From Sphingopyxis microcysteis (GTDB lineage: Bacteria; Pseudomonadota; Alphaproteobacteria; Sphingomonadales; Sphingomonadaceae), in contig NZ_JAANYY010000004.1 in the NCBI RefSeq assembly GCF_012274265.1, positions 310,001 through 374,000 on the forward strand: a stretch of 64,000 bases of DNA, written 5' to 3'. Each line of letters starts with the position of its first letter. Within the stretch, counting starts at the first letter, position 1. The notes below the pieces were generated by a model. That model worked only from the letters and a program-made list of their open reading frames with translations. It made no database searches and was not told the origin of the DNA. Shown here in pieces: positions 52,500 to 60,808 of this stretch. A program made the translations under genes and the position numbers.

Positions 52500-53123
52500 T
52501 TATGTCTTGCCCTCCGCCAGCAACGCCTTCGCCTCATCCCCCTGCCAATCGATCGCCCCGACCACGCGCCAGATCTCGCGCCCCTCGGCATCGTAAAAGA
52601 TGCTCGTCGGCAACGCGCTGTTGGCGGCATCGAGCAACCCGTTCTCGGGATCGAGATAAGGCTGGAGCGCCTTCAGCCCCGCCTTCTGGAACCACGGATC
52701 GACGACTGCGGCGCCCTGCAGGTCCTGCGCCACCGCGATCACCGCCATCGCCTCGCCGCTCTCTGCCGCCAGCGCATCCAGCGTCGGCATTTCCGCGACG
52801 CACGGCGCGCACCAGGTCGCCCACAGATTGACCAACAGCGGCTTGCCCTTGAACGCCGCCAGCGTCACTGCTGCATCGTCGGGACCGGTAAAGGCCGCGG
52901 TCGGCGCCGCTTTGCCCTTGTGGCTCCTATCGACGATATATTCGAACTGGCCGACGCCCTTCGCTTGGCCTGCCGAAACATTTGCTTGGCCTTGCCCCGC
53001 TTGCTCCGCGCCCGCCTTTTCCCTATCGCAGCCCGCGACTGATCCGGCCAGCAGCAGGCCAAGGATTGCAACGGACGGGCTTGGAACGCGGCGGATGGCG
53101 AATACTCCGGACAGTAACAGCAT
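52500..53123 (-). CDS. TlpA-family thioredoxin lipoprotein
   Basis: A 207-residue membrane-anchored thioredoxin. The N-terminus ([15 protein letters not shown], then [16 protein letters not shown]) is a signal with lipobox AGC, so the mature protein is a lipoprotein. [20 protein letters not shown] contains the redox CAPC and [17 protein letters not shown] the C-terminal part. It reduces or isomerises disulfides in the periplasm, as in cytochrome c maturation. Its start ATG at 53123 lies inside the N-terminus of the divergent argH gene; the two overlap by about 29 bases. Confidence 0.88.
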   Translation of the reverse strand: MLLLSGVFAIRRVPSPSVAILGLLLAGSVAGCDREKAGAEQAGQGQANVSAGQAKGVGQFEYIVDRSHKGKAAPTAAFTGPDDAAVTLAAFKGKPLLVNLWATWCAPCVAEMPTLDALAAESGEAMAVIAVAQDLQGAAVVDPWFQKAGLKALQPYLDPENGLLDAANSALPTSIFYDAEGREIWRVVGAIDWQGDEAKALLAEGKT

Positions 53124-54498
53124 GTGGGGCGGCCGCTTCGGTGGCGGACCCGCGGCGATCATGCAAGAGATTAACGCCTCGATCCCGATCGACAAGCGCC
53201 TGTGGGAAGAGGATATCGCCGCCAGCCGTGCCCATGCCGCGATGCTCGGCGCCGCCGGGATCATCGGCGCCGACGATGCGGTCCAGATCGACCGCGGCCT
53301 CGCGCAGATCGCCAGTGAATTTGCCGCGAACGGCGTCCCCGTCGATCTCGCGCTCGAAGACATCCACATGACCGTCGAGGCACGGCTGAAGGAACTGGTC
53401 GGCGACGCCGCCGGGCGCCTCCACACCGCGCGCTCGCGCAACGATCAAGTGGCGACCGATTTCCGCCTGTGGACGCGCACCGCGTGCGAGCGCATCGACG
53501 CGGGGCTCGCCGCGATGCAGACGGCGCTGCTGGCGCGCGCCGACGAACATGCCGACAGCATCATGCCCGGCTTCACGCATCTGCAAGTCGCGCAGCCGGT
53601 GACACTCGGCCACCATCTGCTCGCCTATGTCGAGATGCTGGGCCGCGACCGTGGCCGCTTTGCCGACGCGCGCCGCCGCCTCAACGAATCGCCGCTCGGC
53701 GCCGCCGCGCTCGCGGGCACCGGCTTCCCGGTCGATCGCCACGCCACCGCCGCCGCATTGGGCTTCGACCGCCCGATGGCGAACAGCATCGACGCGGTGT
53801 CCGACCGCGACTTCGCGCTCGAATTCTGCGCGTCGGCGTCGATCGCCGCGATCCATCTGTCGCGCCTCGCCGAAGAAATCGTGATCTGGGCCAGCCAGCC
53901 CTTCGGCTTCATCAGCCTGCCCGATGCCTGGTCGACGGGTAGCTCGATCATGCCGCAAAAGCGCAACCCCGATGCCGCCGAGCTGGTACGCGGGCGCGCG
54001 GGCTTGCTGCTCGGCGCGTTCCAGCGGCTCGCGGTGATCGTGAAGGGGCTGCCGCTCACCTATTCAAAGGATCTGCAGGACGACAAGGAAACCGTCTTCG
54101 GCGCCTTCGACGCGCTCGCGCTGTCGCTCGCCGCGATGAGCGGCATGGTCGAAACGCTGACCTTTCGCACCGACCGCATGCGCGCGCTCGCCGCCTCGGG
54201 CTATTCGACCGCGACCGACCTTGCCGACTGGCTGGTGCGCGAAAACGGATTGCCGTTTCGCGAGGCGCATCATGTCGTCGGCGCCTGCGTCAAGCGCGCC
54301 GAGGAACTGGGCGTCGAATTGTCCGCGCTGCCCGCCGCCGATGCCGCCGCGATCCACGCCGCGGTCACCCCCGACGTGCTCGCGGCGCTGACGGTCGAGG
54401 CGTCGGTCGCCAGCCGCACCAGCTATGGCGGGACCGCCCCGGAACGGGTAAGGCAGGCGATCGCTGCGGCCCGCGCCGCGCTGGAAGGATCGAATTGA
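53095..54498 (+). CDS. argH: Argininosuccinate lyase
   Basis: A 467-residue fumarase/aspartase superfamily enzyme, last step of arginine synthesis. The signatures [26 protein letters not shown], the loop [20 protein letters not shown] and [20 protein letters not shown] are complete. The N-terminus [13 protein letters not shown] is normal for this family. ATG 53095 lies within the N-terminus of the divergent TlpA-like gene. The small lipoprotein gene follows with a one-base overlap, then lysA. Confidence 0.95.
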   Translation: MANTPDSNSMWGGRFGGGPAAIMQEINASIPIDKRLWEEDIAASRAHAAMLGAAGIIGADDAVQIDRGLAQIASEFAANGVPVDLALEDIHMTVEARLKELVGDAAGRLHTARSRNDQVATDFRLWTRTACERIDAGLAAMQTALLARADEHADSIMPGFTHLQVAQPVTLGHHLLAYVEMLGRDRGRFADARRRLNESPLGAAALAGTGFPVDRHATAAALGFDRPMANSIDAVSDRDFALEFCASASIAAIHLSRLAEEIVIWASQPFGFISLPDAWSTGSSIMPQKRNPDAAELVRGRAGLLLGAFQRLAVIVKGLPLTYSKDLQDDKETVFGAFDALALSLAAMSGMVETLTFRTDRMRALAASGYSTATDLADWLVRENGLPFREAHHVVGACVKRAEELGVELSALPAADAAAIHAAVTPDVLAALTVEASVASRTSYGGTAPERVRQAIAAARAALEGSN

Positions 54499-54749
54499 TG
54501 GCGACGAAGCGCCTCATCATCGCAACATTGGCTGCATCGGCGCTGCTCGGCGCCTGCGGCAGCAAGGAAGATCTGAAACCGGTGGCGGGCCAGCCCGCGC
54601 CGGTCGTCCCCGTCGGCGCCACGCGCGCCCCGACCACGGAGGAGCTCACGACGCCTGACGCGCAGGCCCGCCCCGCGCGCAGCGACGAACTTCTCAAACG
54701 GTCCGAACAACGCGAACCCGATGATTTCGACTTGCCGCCTCCGGGCTGA
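54498..54749 (+). CDS. Small lipoprotein before lysA, LptM-like candidate
   Basis: An 83-residue lipoprotein. The signal ends with the lipobox LLGAC and the mature part starts CGSKEDLKPVAG, continuing Pro-rich (GQPAPVVPVGATRAPTTEEL) and ending with charged residues (DDFDLPPPG). In gammaproteobacteria a small lipoprotein, LptM, is encoded next to lysA or dapF and starts with CG-x-KGPL; the pattern here (CGSKEDL) is a looser version. It may therefore assist LPS export machinery, but the assignment is tentative. ATG 54498 overlaps the argH stop; TTG 54495 is an alternative. Confidence 0.7.
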   Translation: MATKRLIIATLAASALLGACGSKEDLKPVAGQPAPVVPVGATRAPTTEELTTPDAQARPARSDELLKRSEQREPDDFDLPPPG

Positions 54750-54778
54750 GGGTGAGTGAAAGATCGGGCCACGAACCA

Positions 54779-54892
54779 CCGTTCGTCCTGAGGAGCCATT
54801 GAGCTTGCCGAAATGGCGTCTCGAAGGAAGGCTGCGAAAACATCCTTCGAGACGGGTCTTCGCCAGGCTCAGCCCCTCCTCAGGACGAACGG
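54779..54892. repeat. Long palindromic repeat (CGTTCGTCCTGAGGAG family)
   Basis: ACCGTTCGTCCTGAGGAG...GGCGTCTCGAAGGA and TCCTTCGAGACGGG...CTCCTCAGGACGAACGG. Same family as 51744-51862, orientation reversed. Confidence 0.9.
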
Positions 54893-54928
54893 CTTAACGT
54901 AATCAAGACAGAGCTTTAGGACTTTCCA

Positions 54929-56188
54929 ATGGATCAATTTGCCCTTCGTGACGGCGTCCTCCACGCCGAAGACATTCCGCTGCCGCGCCTTGCCGAAGAA
55001 ATCGGCACCCCCGTCTATGTCTATTCGCGCGCGATGCTCGAAGCGCATGCGCGCGAATTCCGCGACGCGCTGAAGGACGTGCCGAAGAAGCACCTCGCCT
55101 TTGCAATCAAGAGCAACCCCAACCTCGGCGTGCTGCGCGTGCTGGCGCGGCAGGGCTATGGCGCCGACGTCGTGTCGGGCGGCGAACTCGAACGCGCGAT
55201 TGCCGCGGGCATGGCGCCCGACGACATCGTCTTTTCAGGCGTGGGCAAGACGCGCGCCGAGCTCGCGCTGGGGCTCGATCGCGGCATCGGCCAGTTCAAT
55301 ATCGAACATGAGGCCGAAGGCGTCGCGCTCGCCGAAATCGCGCTCCAGAAGGAAATGACCGCGCGCGCGGTGCTGCGCGTCAATCCCGACGTCGACGCCG
55401 GTACCCACGCGAAAATTTCGACCGGCAAGGCCGACAACAAATTCGGCGTCGGCATCGACGTCGCGCCCGCGATGTTCGACCGCCTCGCCGCGCTGCCCGG
55501 GCTCCAGATGCGCGGCATCGCGGTCCATATCGGCAGCCAGCTGACCAGCCTCGACCCGCTCGAAGCCGCGTTCGAGCGGCTCGGTCGCCTGATCGCCGAC
55601 CTGCGCGCCGCGGGGCACAGCATCACCCACGTCGATCTCGGCGGCGGGCTCGGCGTGTCGTACAAGCCCGAGGATAATCCGCCCAGCATGGCCGCTTATG
55701 GCGCGATGGTCGCGCGAGTGACGAAGGATTGGGACGTCACCTTGATGTTCGAACCCGGCCGCGTGATCGCGGGCAACACCGGGGTGCTGTTGACCGAGGT
55801 TCTGTGGGTCAAGCCGGGCGCGACCAACCCCTTTGTCATCGTCGACGCCGCGATGAACGACCTCGCGCGCCCGGCGCTCTACGACGCCTATCACGACTTC
55901 GTTGCGGTACAGCCGACCGGCGAAAAGATGACCGCGTCGATCGTCGGCCCGGTATGCGAAACCGGCGACACCTTCGCGCGCGACCGCGTGACCGACGCGG
56001 TCGAACCCGGCGACCTCGCGGTGTTCCGCACCGCGGGTGCCTATGGCGCGACGATGGCGTCGACCTACAACAGCCGCAGTCTGGTTCCCGAGGTTCTCGT
56101 TGACGGCGACCGCTACGTCGTCGTCGCCGACCGCATCGCCGCCGGCACGATCATGGCGGCGGAACGCGTGCCGGACTGGATTGATTGA
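54929..56188 (+). CDS. lysA: Diaminopimelate decarboxylase
   Basis: A 419-residue PLP enzyme making L-lysine. The PLP lysine is in HLAFAIKSNPNLGVLRVLAR (K61), ITHVDLGGGLGVSYKP binds the phosphate, and VCETGDTFARDRVTDAVEPG and RTAGAYGATMASTYNSRSLV are typical. The start ATG 54929 lies 17 bases after a repeat and after AGGACTTTCC. The gene follows argH and the small lipoprotein gene, a common arrangement in alphaproteobacteria. Confidence 0.96.
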   Translation: MDQFALRDGVLHAEDIPLPRLAEEIGTPVYVYSRAMLEAHAREFRDALKDVPKKHLAFAIKSNPNLGVLRVLARQGYGADVVSGGELERAIAAGMAPDDIVFSGVGKTRAELALGLDRGIGQFNIEHEAEGVALAEIALQKEMTARAVLRVNPDVDAGTHAKISTGKADNKFGVGIDVAPAMFDRLAALPGLQMRGIAVHIGSQLTSLDPLEAAFERLGRLIADLRAAGHSITHVDLGGGLGVSYKPEDNPPSMAAYGAMVARVTKDWDVTLMFEPGRVIAGNTGVLLTEVLWVKPGATNPFVIVDAAMNDLARPALYDAYHDFVAVQPTGEKMTASIVGPVCETGDTFARDRVTDAVEPGDLAVFRTAGAYGATMASTYNSRSLVPEVLVDGDRYVVVADRIAAGTIMAAERVPDWID

Positions 56189-56230
56189 GCCAGCCTGGTT
56201 GCGTGAATACGCAGCGACGCTATCTTTTCT

Positions 56231-56313
56231 TCGTCACCCCGGACTTGATCCGGGGTCCATGGCCCAACGGCGCGACAGGGGTCAGGGATGCCGGATCAAG
56301 TCCGGCATGACGA
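56231..56313. repeat. Palindromic repeat (GTCACCCCGGACTTGATCCG family)
   Basis: TCGTCACCCCGGACTTGATC-CGGGGTCCATGG and CCGGATCAAGTCCGGCATGA-CGA arms around a short loop. Confidence 0.88.
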
Positions 56314-56329
56314 GAAAAAGGGCAAATTC

Positions 56330-57109
56330 ATGCACCAACTCCCGATCTTCCTGAACCTCACCGGCCGCACCGCCGTGCTGGTGGGCGAGGGGGAGGCCGC
56401 TGCCGCCAAGGCCCGCCTGATCGAACGCGCCGGCGGGCGCATCGTCCCCGCGTGGGAGCCGGGCGCCACCATCGCCTTCGTCGCGCTCGACGACCAAACC
56501 GCCGCGCGCGCCGCCGCCGATCAGCTTCGCGCCCGTGGCCTGCTCGTCAACGTCGTCGACCGGCCGGAGCTGTGCGATTTCACCACCCCCGCGATCGTCG
56601 ACCGCGCCCCCGTCACTATCGCAATCGGCACCGGCGGCGCCTCGGCGGGGCTCGCGAAAGCCGTCCGCCAACGCATCGAATCTCTGCTGCCCGCCCGCCT
56701 CGGCGCACTCGCGACCGCGCTCCATGCCGCGCGCGACGCGATGAAGGCGCGCTGGCCCGCCGCCGCCGACCGCCGCCGCGCCATCGACGCCGCACTTGCC
56801 AGCGGCGGCGCGCTCGACCCGCTCGACGACCGAGCGGGAGACAAGGTTTCGGTCTGGCTGGCGAGCGACGCCGCGCCGCAGGCGTCGCGCCTCGAAACGA
56901 TCCACCTGACCAGCGCCGACCCCGACGACCTCACCCTCCGCGCCGCGCGCCTGCTCGGCGAGGCCGACCATATCTTCCACCCCGCGACGGTCCCCCCCGC
57001 GATCCTCACCCGCGCCCGCGCCGACGCAGTGCGGCATGTTGTCGACGCGCCACCACCGGATGCCCCGACGGGTTTGTCGCTGTGGCTGGACATGCCGCAA
57101 GACTGCTAG
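56330..57109 (+). CDS. Precorrin-2 dehydrogenase/sirohydrochlorin ferrochelatase-like (CysG N-terminal) protein
   Basis: A 259-residue protein resembling the N-terminal half of CysG (siroheme synthase). The start HQLPIFLNLTGRTAVLVGEG-EAAAAKARLIERAG and LLVNVVDRPELCDFTTPAIV then PVTIAIGTGGASAGLAKAVR match, and the C-terminal half carries the helical dimer part. The normal family also contains the uroporphyrinogen methyltransferase in a second half; that half is missing here, so a separate cobA gene should exist. The siroheme product serves nitrite and sulfite reductases. The start is 16 bases downstream of a repeat. Confidence 0.85.
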   Translation: MHQLPIFLNLTGRTAVLVGEGEAAAAKARLIERAGGRIVPAWEPGATIAFVALDDQTAARAAADQLRARGLLVNVVDRPELCDFTTPAIVDRAPVTIAIGTGGASAGLAKAVRQRIESLLPARLGALATALHAARDAMKARWPAAADRRRAIDAALASGGALDPLDDRAGDKVSVWLASDAAPQASRLETIHLTSADPDDLTLRAARLLGEADHIFHPATVPPAILTRARADAVRHVVDAPPPDAPTGLSLWLDMPQDC

Positions 57110-57135
57110 CGATCGAAAGCAGACCATCATTACAT

Positions 57136-57213
57136 CGTCATCCCGGCGAAGGCCGGGATCTCGCCGGTGCGGTTCGACGATAAGGTGAGATCCCGGCCTT
57201 CGCCGGGATGACG
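57136..57213. repeat. Palindromic repeat (CGTCATCCCGGCGAAGGCCG family)
   Basis: CGTCATCCCGGCGAAGGCCG-GGATCTC and GAGATCCCGGCCTTCGCCGG-GATGACG. Confidence 0.92.
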
Positions 57214-57248
57214 GAAGATGAGAGGTCGGGAACGACCGAAGTCGGCAG

Positions 57249-57333
57249 TTCCCCGGCGAAAGCCGGGGTCCAGAGCGGCCATCACGCAATGTTTGTTTTC
57301 AACGCCCTGGGCCCCGGCTTTCGCCGGGGAACA
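57249..57333. repeat. Variant palindromic repeat (TTCCCCGGCGAAAGCCGGGG)
   Basis: TTCCCCGGCGAAAGCCGGGG-TCCAGAG and CCCCGGCTTTCGCCGGGGAA arms, immediately after the previous element and close to the stop of the beta-propeller gene. Confidence 0.85.
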
Positions 57334-57379
57334 GTATGGCCGCTTCCCACCCCAAATCTGCCCACCCGATAAACCGCCC

Positions 57380-58330
57380 TCAGGGCGCGATCGCCAGCCC
57401 GTCGCCCTGCTTCCCCGCCGCGATCCGGCGCAGCACCTTGCCGCTCGCCACATCGACCTCGGCGACCTTGTCGACCCCCGTCTCGGCGGCATAGAGCCGC
57501 TTCGAATCGGCGCTGAACAGCAAGGTTACCTGCCGCGCCGCGTCGCCCTCCGACACCTGGATCGTCCGCACCGGCGCGCGCGTTTCGGCGTCGAACAGGC
57601 TGATCGTCCCCTTGCCGATGTTGCTCGTCGCGATCAGCCTGCCGTCGGGGCTGGCCAGCACCCGGATCGCGACCGGATCGACCGGCAGCTCGGCAACCTT
57701 CTCACCGGTCGCCACATCCCACACCGTCACCCGCGGCGCATCGAGATCGCCGACCCACAGCTCGCGCCCGCCCTTTGCCAGCGCCAGCCCCTCGGGCTTG
57801 CCGCCGATCACCAGATCGCGCAGCTTCGTCCCGGCATTCAGGTCGAGCACGCTCACCGTCCCCGACCCGATATTGGCGGTATAGGCGGTGCGGTTGTCGG
57901 GCGCGACGACGACCATATGCGTCCCCTTCTGCCCGGTCGAAATTGACGTCACCGTCCCATCAGGCGCGACCACCGCCACCGACTCGCTGCCCTCGGTCGT
58001 CGCGACCAGCCGCCCGTCGGCGAGCCACAGCAGCCCGTGCGGCCGCTGGTTCGGGCTGAGGTCGATCGTCTTCAGCTTGCGCCGCGCCGCAACATCGAAC
58101 ACGTCGATCGTCGTCCCGCCATAAGCGACCACCGCCGCTTGGCTGCCGTCGGGCGACACCGCGATCTCGTGCGGCATCTTGCCCGTCGGCAGCCGCGCCA
58201 GCTCCGCGCCCGACGCCAGCGCCACCAGGCTCAGCGTATCTTCGCCCTTGTTGCCGATCAGCAAGGTTTCGGCGGCGACGGGCCCCGCCAGCAGCAGGGC
58301 GGCAAGGGCGGTGGCAATCGTGCGGCGCAT
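57380..58330 (-). CDS. Exported YVTN-family beta-propeller protein
   Basis: A 316-residue protein with a signal peptide (MRRTIATALAALLLAGPVAA, cut before ETLLIG) and YVTN/NHL-type propeller repeats, for example LPTGKMPHEIAVSPDGSQAA and LRDLVIGGKPEGLALAKGGR, with VRVLASPDGRLIATSNIGKG. The last repeat includes VTLLFSADSKRLYAAETGVD. Such secreted propellers often accompany PQQ-dependent enzymes or peptide systems and act as binding scaffolds; function is unknown. ATG 58330 is preferred over the longer frame. It is divergent from the 48-residue peptide gene, separated by 164 bases. Confidence 0.85.
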   Translation of the reverse strand: MRRTIATALAALLLAGPVAAETLLIGNKGEDTLSLVALASGAELARLPTGKMPHEIAVSPDGSQAAVVAYGGTTIDVFDVAARRKLKTIDLSPNQRPHGLLWLADGRLVATTEGSESVAVVAPDGTVTSISTGQKGTHMVVVAPDNRTAYTANIGSGTVSVLDLNAGTKLRDLVIGGKPEGLALAKGGRELWVGDLDAPRVTVWDVATGEKVAELPVDPVAIRVLASPDGRLIATSNIGKGTISLFDAETRAPVRTIQVSEGDAARQVTLLFSADSKRLYAAETGVDKVAEVDVASGKVLRRIAAGKQGDGLAIAP

Positions 58331-58494
58331 GGCAAATCTCCCGGTTCGTTTCCGCCATCCTATGCCGCCGTCGCGCGCGGGCAAGCCGCCTTCGACCAGC
58401 GACATTACGACAAGTTAACTGGCGCACGGGGCGCGGCTTCCTAACCCTGCACCCCGGCGGCAGGTCGCGCCGCCGGTCACCACAGGAGAAACAT

Positions 58495-58641
58495 ATGGGT
58501 CTGCCAGCCATCGACATCGACGCGCTGCCCTTGCTCGACACCGCGGTCGGGTTGTTCGGCTCGCTCGTCAGCGAAAGCGCCTCGTCGGGGCCGTCGGTGT
58601 TCGAGATCGCGGTCACCATCGCGCTGATCATCCACGACTGA
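58495..58641 (+). CDS. 48-residue peptide gene, candidate precursor peptide
   Basis: A short gene with a strong ribosome binding site (ACAGGAGAAACAT, 8 bases from the ATG). The product begins MGLPAIDIDALPLLDTAVGL then FGSLVSESASSGPSVFEIAV and ends TIALIIHD: acidic, no Cys, no Met beyond the first, no signal peptide, hydrophobic centre. It is followed 70 bases downstream by two genes with cupin-like plus HEAT-like domains on the same strand. It resembles ribosomal-peptide precursor genes in size and context, but no modification site can be pointed out. No function is claimed. Confidence 0.65.
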   Translation: MGLPAIDIDALPLLDTAVGLFGSLVSESASSGPSVFEIAVTIALIIHD

Positions 58642-58711
58642 CGAAGCGGCGGGAAGGGGCAGCGGGGCGCCGCCCGTCCTTTCCCGCGCATCGCCCTTTG
58701 CTCCAGCCAAG

Positions 58712-59824
58712 ATGCCCGCCCGCGCCTCGCGCCACGATCACTTCCCCCGCGCCGACCTCGCGCGCCGCACCGCGATCCGCTGCGCGGTGAGCGAACTCGC
58801 CGCCGCATGGACCGCGATCGACACCGCCCCCGACGGCCTGCTCGCCGCCATCGATGCGCAGGCGGACGCCCCCGCCGACGCCGCGATCGCCGCGCTGCTC
58901 CCGTGGCTCACCGATCCAGACTGGCTCGCCGCCCGCCTCGCCAGCGCGCTCGCGCTGCTGCGCGCAGACCCCTTCGCGCGCCCGCCGCTCCGTGCCTTCG
59001 GGGGCGGCGAGAGCGGCGCCCCAGGTGGCCTCGTGCTCGCCGATCGCGGCGGCATCCGCCTGACCCTCCGCCTGTGGCCTGCCGCGGCGCGCCCGGCGCC
59101 GCCCGCCGCGCCCGCGATCTTCGTCCCCGGCCGCGCCGCGCTTCACATCCTCGTCAGCGGCGGTGCGCAGCTCTGCGAGCACCGCGTCGCGGTCACCCCC
59201 GCCGAGGAAGTCGGCGCCTTCACCGCGCGCGCCGCCGCGCCCTGCCACACCACCGCGCCGCGCCCGCTGCACCGCGGCGAGACGCTCCACCTCGACACCG
59301 CGCGGCAAAGCTTCTCGCTCATCCCCGGCGGCCGCGACACGCTTTTCCTCGAACTCACCGTCCAGCCGCCGTCGCGCCTGCCGATCCGCAGCTACGACCC
59401 CGCCACCGGCCGCCTCCTCCACGTCAGCGCGTCCCGCCGCGACAGCAGCTTTCGCGCCATGGCGCTGACCCTGCTCCGCCACCTTGGCCGCGCCGACGCC
59501 GCGCCGCTGTTCGACGCCGAAACCCACAGCAGCGATTTCGCCGCGCGCTGGCACGCGATGCGCGAACTGATCGCGCTAGCCCCCGCTGCCGCCCGCGCTC
59601 CGCTCACCCGCATGGCGGCGCACGACCCCCACCCGGAGGTGCGCGCCGCTGCAGAAGCCACGCTGGCGCTCTTATCTCCCTTACCGCTTGCGGGAGGGGG
59701 TGTCACGAGGCACGTGACTCGTGACACGGGAGGGCCTGTTACTCCCAACGCGGCGGAACATGCCCCACCCAAACCCTCCCCCAAGGGGGAGGGCTTAAAG
59801 GAAGCCCCATGCCCCGCGCCATAA
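58712..59824 (+). CDS. Cupin-like/HEAT-like protein of unknown function (first)
   Basis: A 370-residue protein. Residues about 90-230 are beta-rich and resemble a degenerate cupin (FVPGRAALHILVSGGAQLCE, HRVAVTPAEEVGAF, SLIPGGRDTLFLELTVQPPS). Residues about 250-320 are helical with a HEAT-like pair (MALTLLRHLGRADAAPLFD, AHDPHPEVRAAAEATLALL). The C-terminal 50 residues come from a palindromic repeat (TRHVTRDTGGPVTPNAAEHA). It overlaps the second such gene by 16 bases, so they are coupled. The second paralogue keeps the HxH metal-site pattern that this one lacks, so this one may be a binding or regulatory subunit. Confidence 0.7.
   Translation: MPARASRHDHFPRADLARRTAIRCAVSELAAAWTAIDTAPDGLLAAIDAQADAPADAAIAALLPWLTDPDWLAARLASALALLRADPFARPPLRAFGGGESGAPGGLVLADRGGIRLTLRLWPAAARPAPPAAPAIFVPGRAALHILVSGGAQLCEHRVAVTPAEEVGAFTARAAAPCHTTAPRPLHRGETLHLDTARQSFSLIPGGRDTLFLELTVQPPSRLPIRSYDPATGRLLHVSASRRDSSFRAMALTLLRHLGRADAAPLFDAETHSSDFAARWHAMRELIALAPAAARAPLTRMAAHDPHPEVRAAAEATLALLSPLPLAGGGVTRHVTRDTGGPVTPNAAEHAPPKPSPKGEGLKEAPCPAP
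59674..59798. repeat. Composite palindromic repeat inside the first cupin/HEAT gene
   Basis: CCCTTACCGCTTGCGGGAGG opens it and CCCTCCCCCAAGGGGGAGGG closes it; in between lies GTCACGAG-GCACGTGA-CTCGTGAC, a perfect 8-bp stem at 59702-59725. The element is translated as the tail of the host gene. Confidence 0.8.
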
Positions 59825-60711
59825 CCCCGCCCCCCGGCCCCCCGCTCACCCTGACCGAAGTCACCGCCACCCTCGACCAGCACGGCGTCGACCTCGCCGA
59901 CGAAGCCAGCATCGCGCGCTGCGCTACCCTCCTCGCGGGGCTGCAACGCAACCGCGCGTTCCTCGCCGACCGCGTCATCGCCGCGCTGAAGGCCAGCTAC
60001 GCCGACCAACTCGAAATCAACCGCTATTCGGCGCAGGTCTTCCTCCTCCACCGCAGCCCGCGCGGTTTCTACCTCCGCGCCAACCTCTGGCCCGCCGCAG
60101 GCGACGCCGTCACCACCGCGAGCGGCCCCGCGGCCTTCTCCTACGGCGTCGCGCACGACCATAATTTCAGCTTTCTCACCGTCGGCTATTTCGGTCCCGG
60201 CTATGTCAGCGACTATTATGAAGTTGATCCGGAAACGGTCGACGGGCGCCGCGGCGAACCGCTGGCCCTCAAATTCGTCGAGCGTAGCCAGCTAAGCGAA
60301 GGCAAAATGATGCTCTACCGCGCCCACCGCGACATCCACCGCCAGCTCCCGCCCGAAAGCCTGTCGGTCAGCCTCAACATCATGGACGAGGGCGACCATG
60401 TCCCCTGGCGCGACCAATATATCGTCGATCTCGGCCGGCAAGCGCAGGGACGCGGCACGATCGCCAAACGCCCGACGCTGACGAGCAGCGAAATGCTACT
60501 GCGCTGCGCGGTGCACCTCAGCGACGACGCCCACGACATCGCCGCCCACTTCGCCAAGGCGCACCCCGTCCCCCGCGTCCGCGCCAACGCGATCGCCGCG
60601 CTCGCAGCGGTGGCGGAGGAGGGCGAGGGCAGGGCGGCGGTGCTGGAACGCGGGCTGCGCGATGCGGACGCGCGGGTGCGGGATGATTGTCGGCGGTGGC
60701 TGGCAGAATGA
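59809..60711 (+). CDS. Cysteine dioxygenase-like cupin/HEAT-like protein (second)
   Basis: A 300-residue protein with a cupin region reminiscent of cysteine dioxygenases: the HxH metal site in YGVAHDHNFSFLTVGYFGPG, then YVSDYYEVDPETV, MMLYRAHRDIHRQLPPESLS (a third His) and VSLNIMDEGDHVPWRDQYIV. It ends with a HEAT-like helical pair (VRANAIAALAAVAEEGEGRA and LRDADARVRDDCRRWLA). It is a plausible non-heme iron oxygenase-like enzyme whose HEAT part could hold a peptide or protein substrate. It overlaps the upstream paralogue and follows the 48-residue peptide gene, and the three may form one system. Confidence 0.7.
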   Translation: MPRAITPPPGPPLTLTEVTATLDQHGVDLADEASIARCATLLAGLQRNRAFLADRVIAALKASYADQLEINRYSAQVFLLHRSPRGFYLRANLWPAAGDAVTTASGPAAFSYGVAHDHNFSFLTVGYFGPGYVSDYYEVDPETVDGRRGEPLALKFVERSQLSEGKMMLYRAHRDIHRQLPPESLSVSLNIMDEGDHVPWRDQYIVDLGRQAQGRGTIAKRPTLTSSEMLLRCAVHLSDDAHDIAAHFAKAHPVPRVRANAIAALAAVAEEGEGRAAVLERGLRDADARVRDDCRRWLAE

Positions 60712-60775
60712 TCCTCCCTGTGGCGAAGCCATGGGGAGGTGGGAGCGCAAAGCGCTGACGGAGGGGCAGGGGCGG
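60712..60775. repeat. Palindromic stretch (CCTCCCTGTGGCGAAGCCATG type)
   Basis: TCCTCCCTGTGGCGAAGCCA-TGGGGAGG forms a hairpin around GGCGAAGCC, and GAGCGCAAAGCGCTGACG follows as a second small stem. It lies between the cupin/HEAT genes and the convergent methyltransferase gene. Confidence 0.65.
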
Positions 60776-60808
60776 TAAGGCGCGGCGGCGAGCGTCCGCC
60801 CTCGCGCC

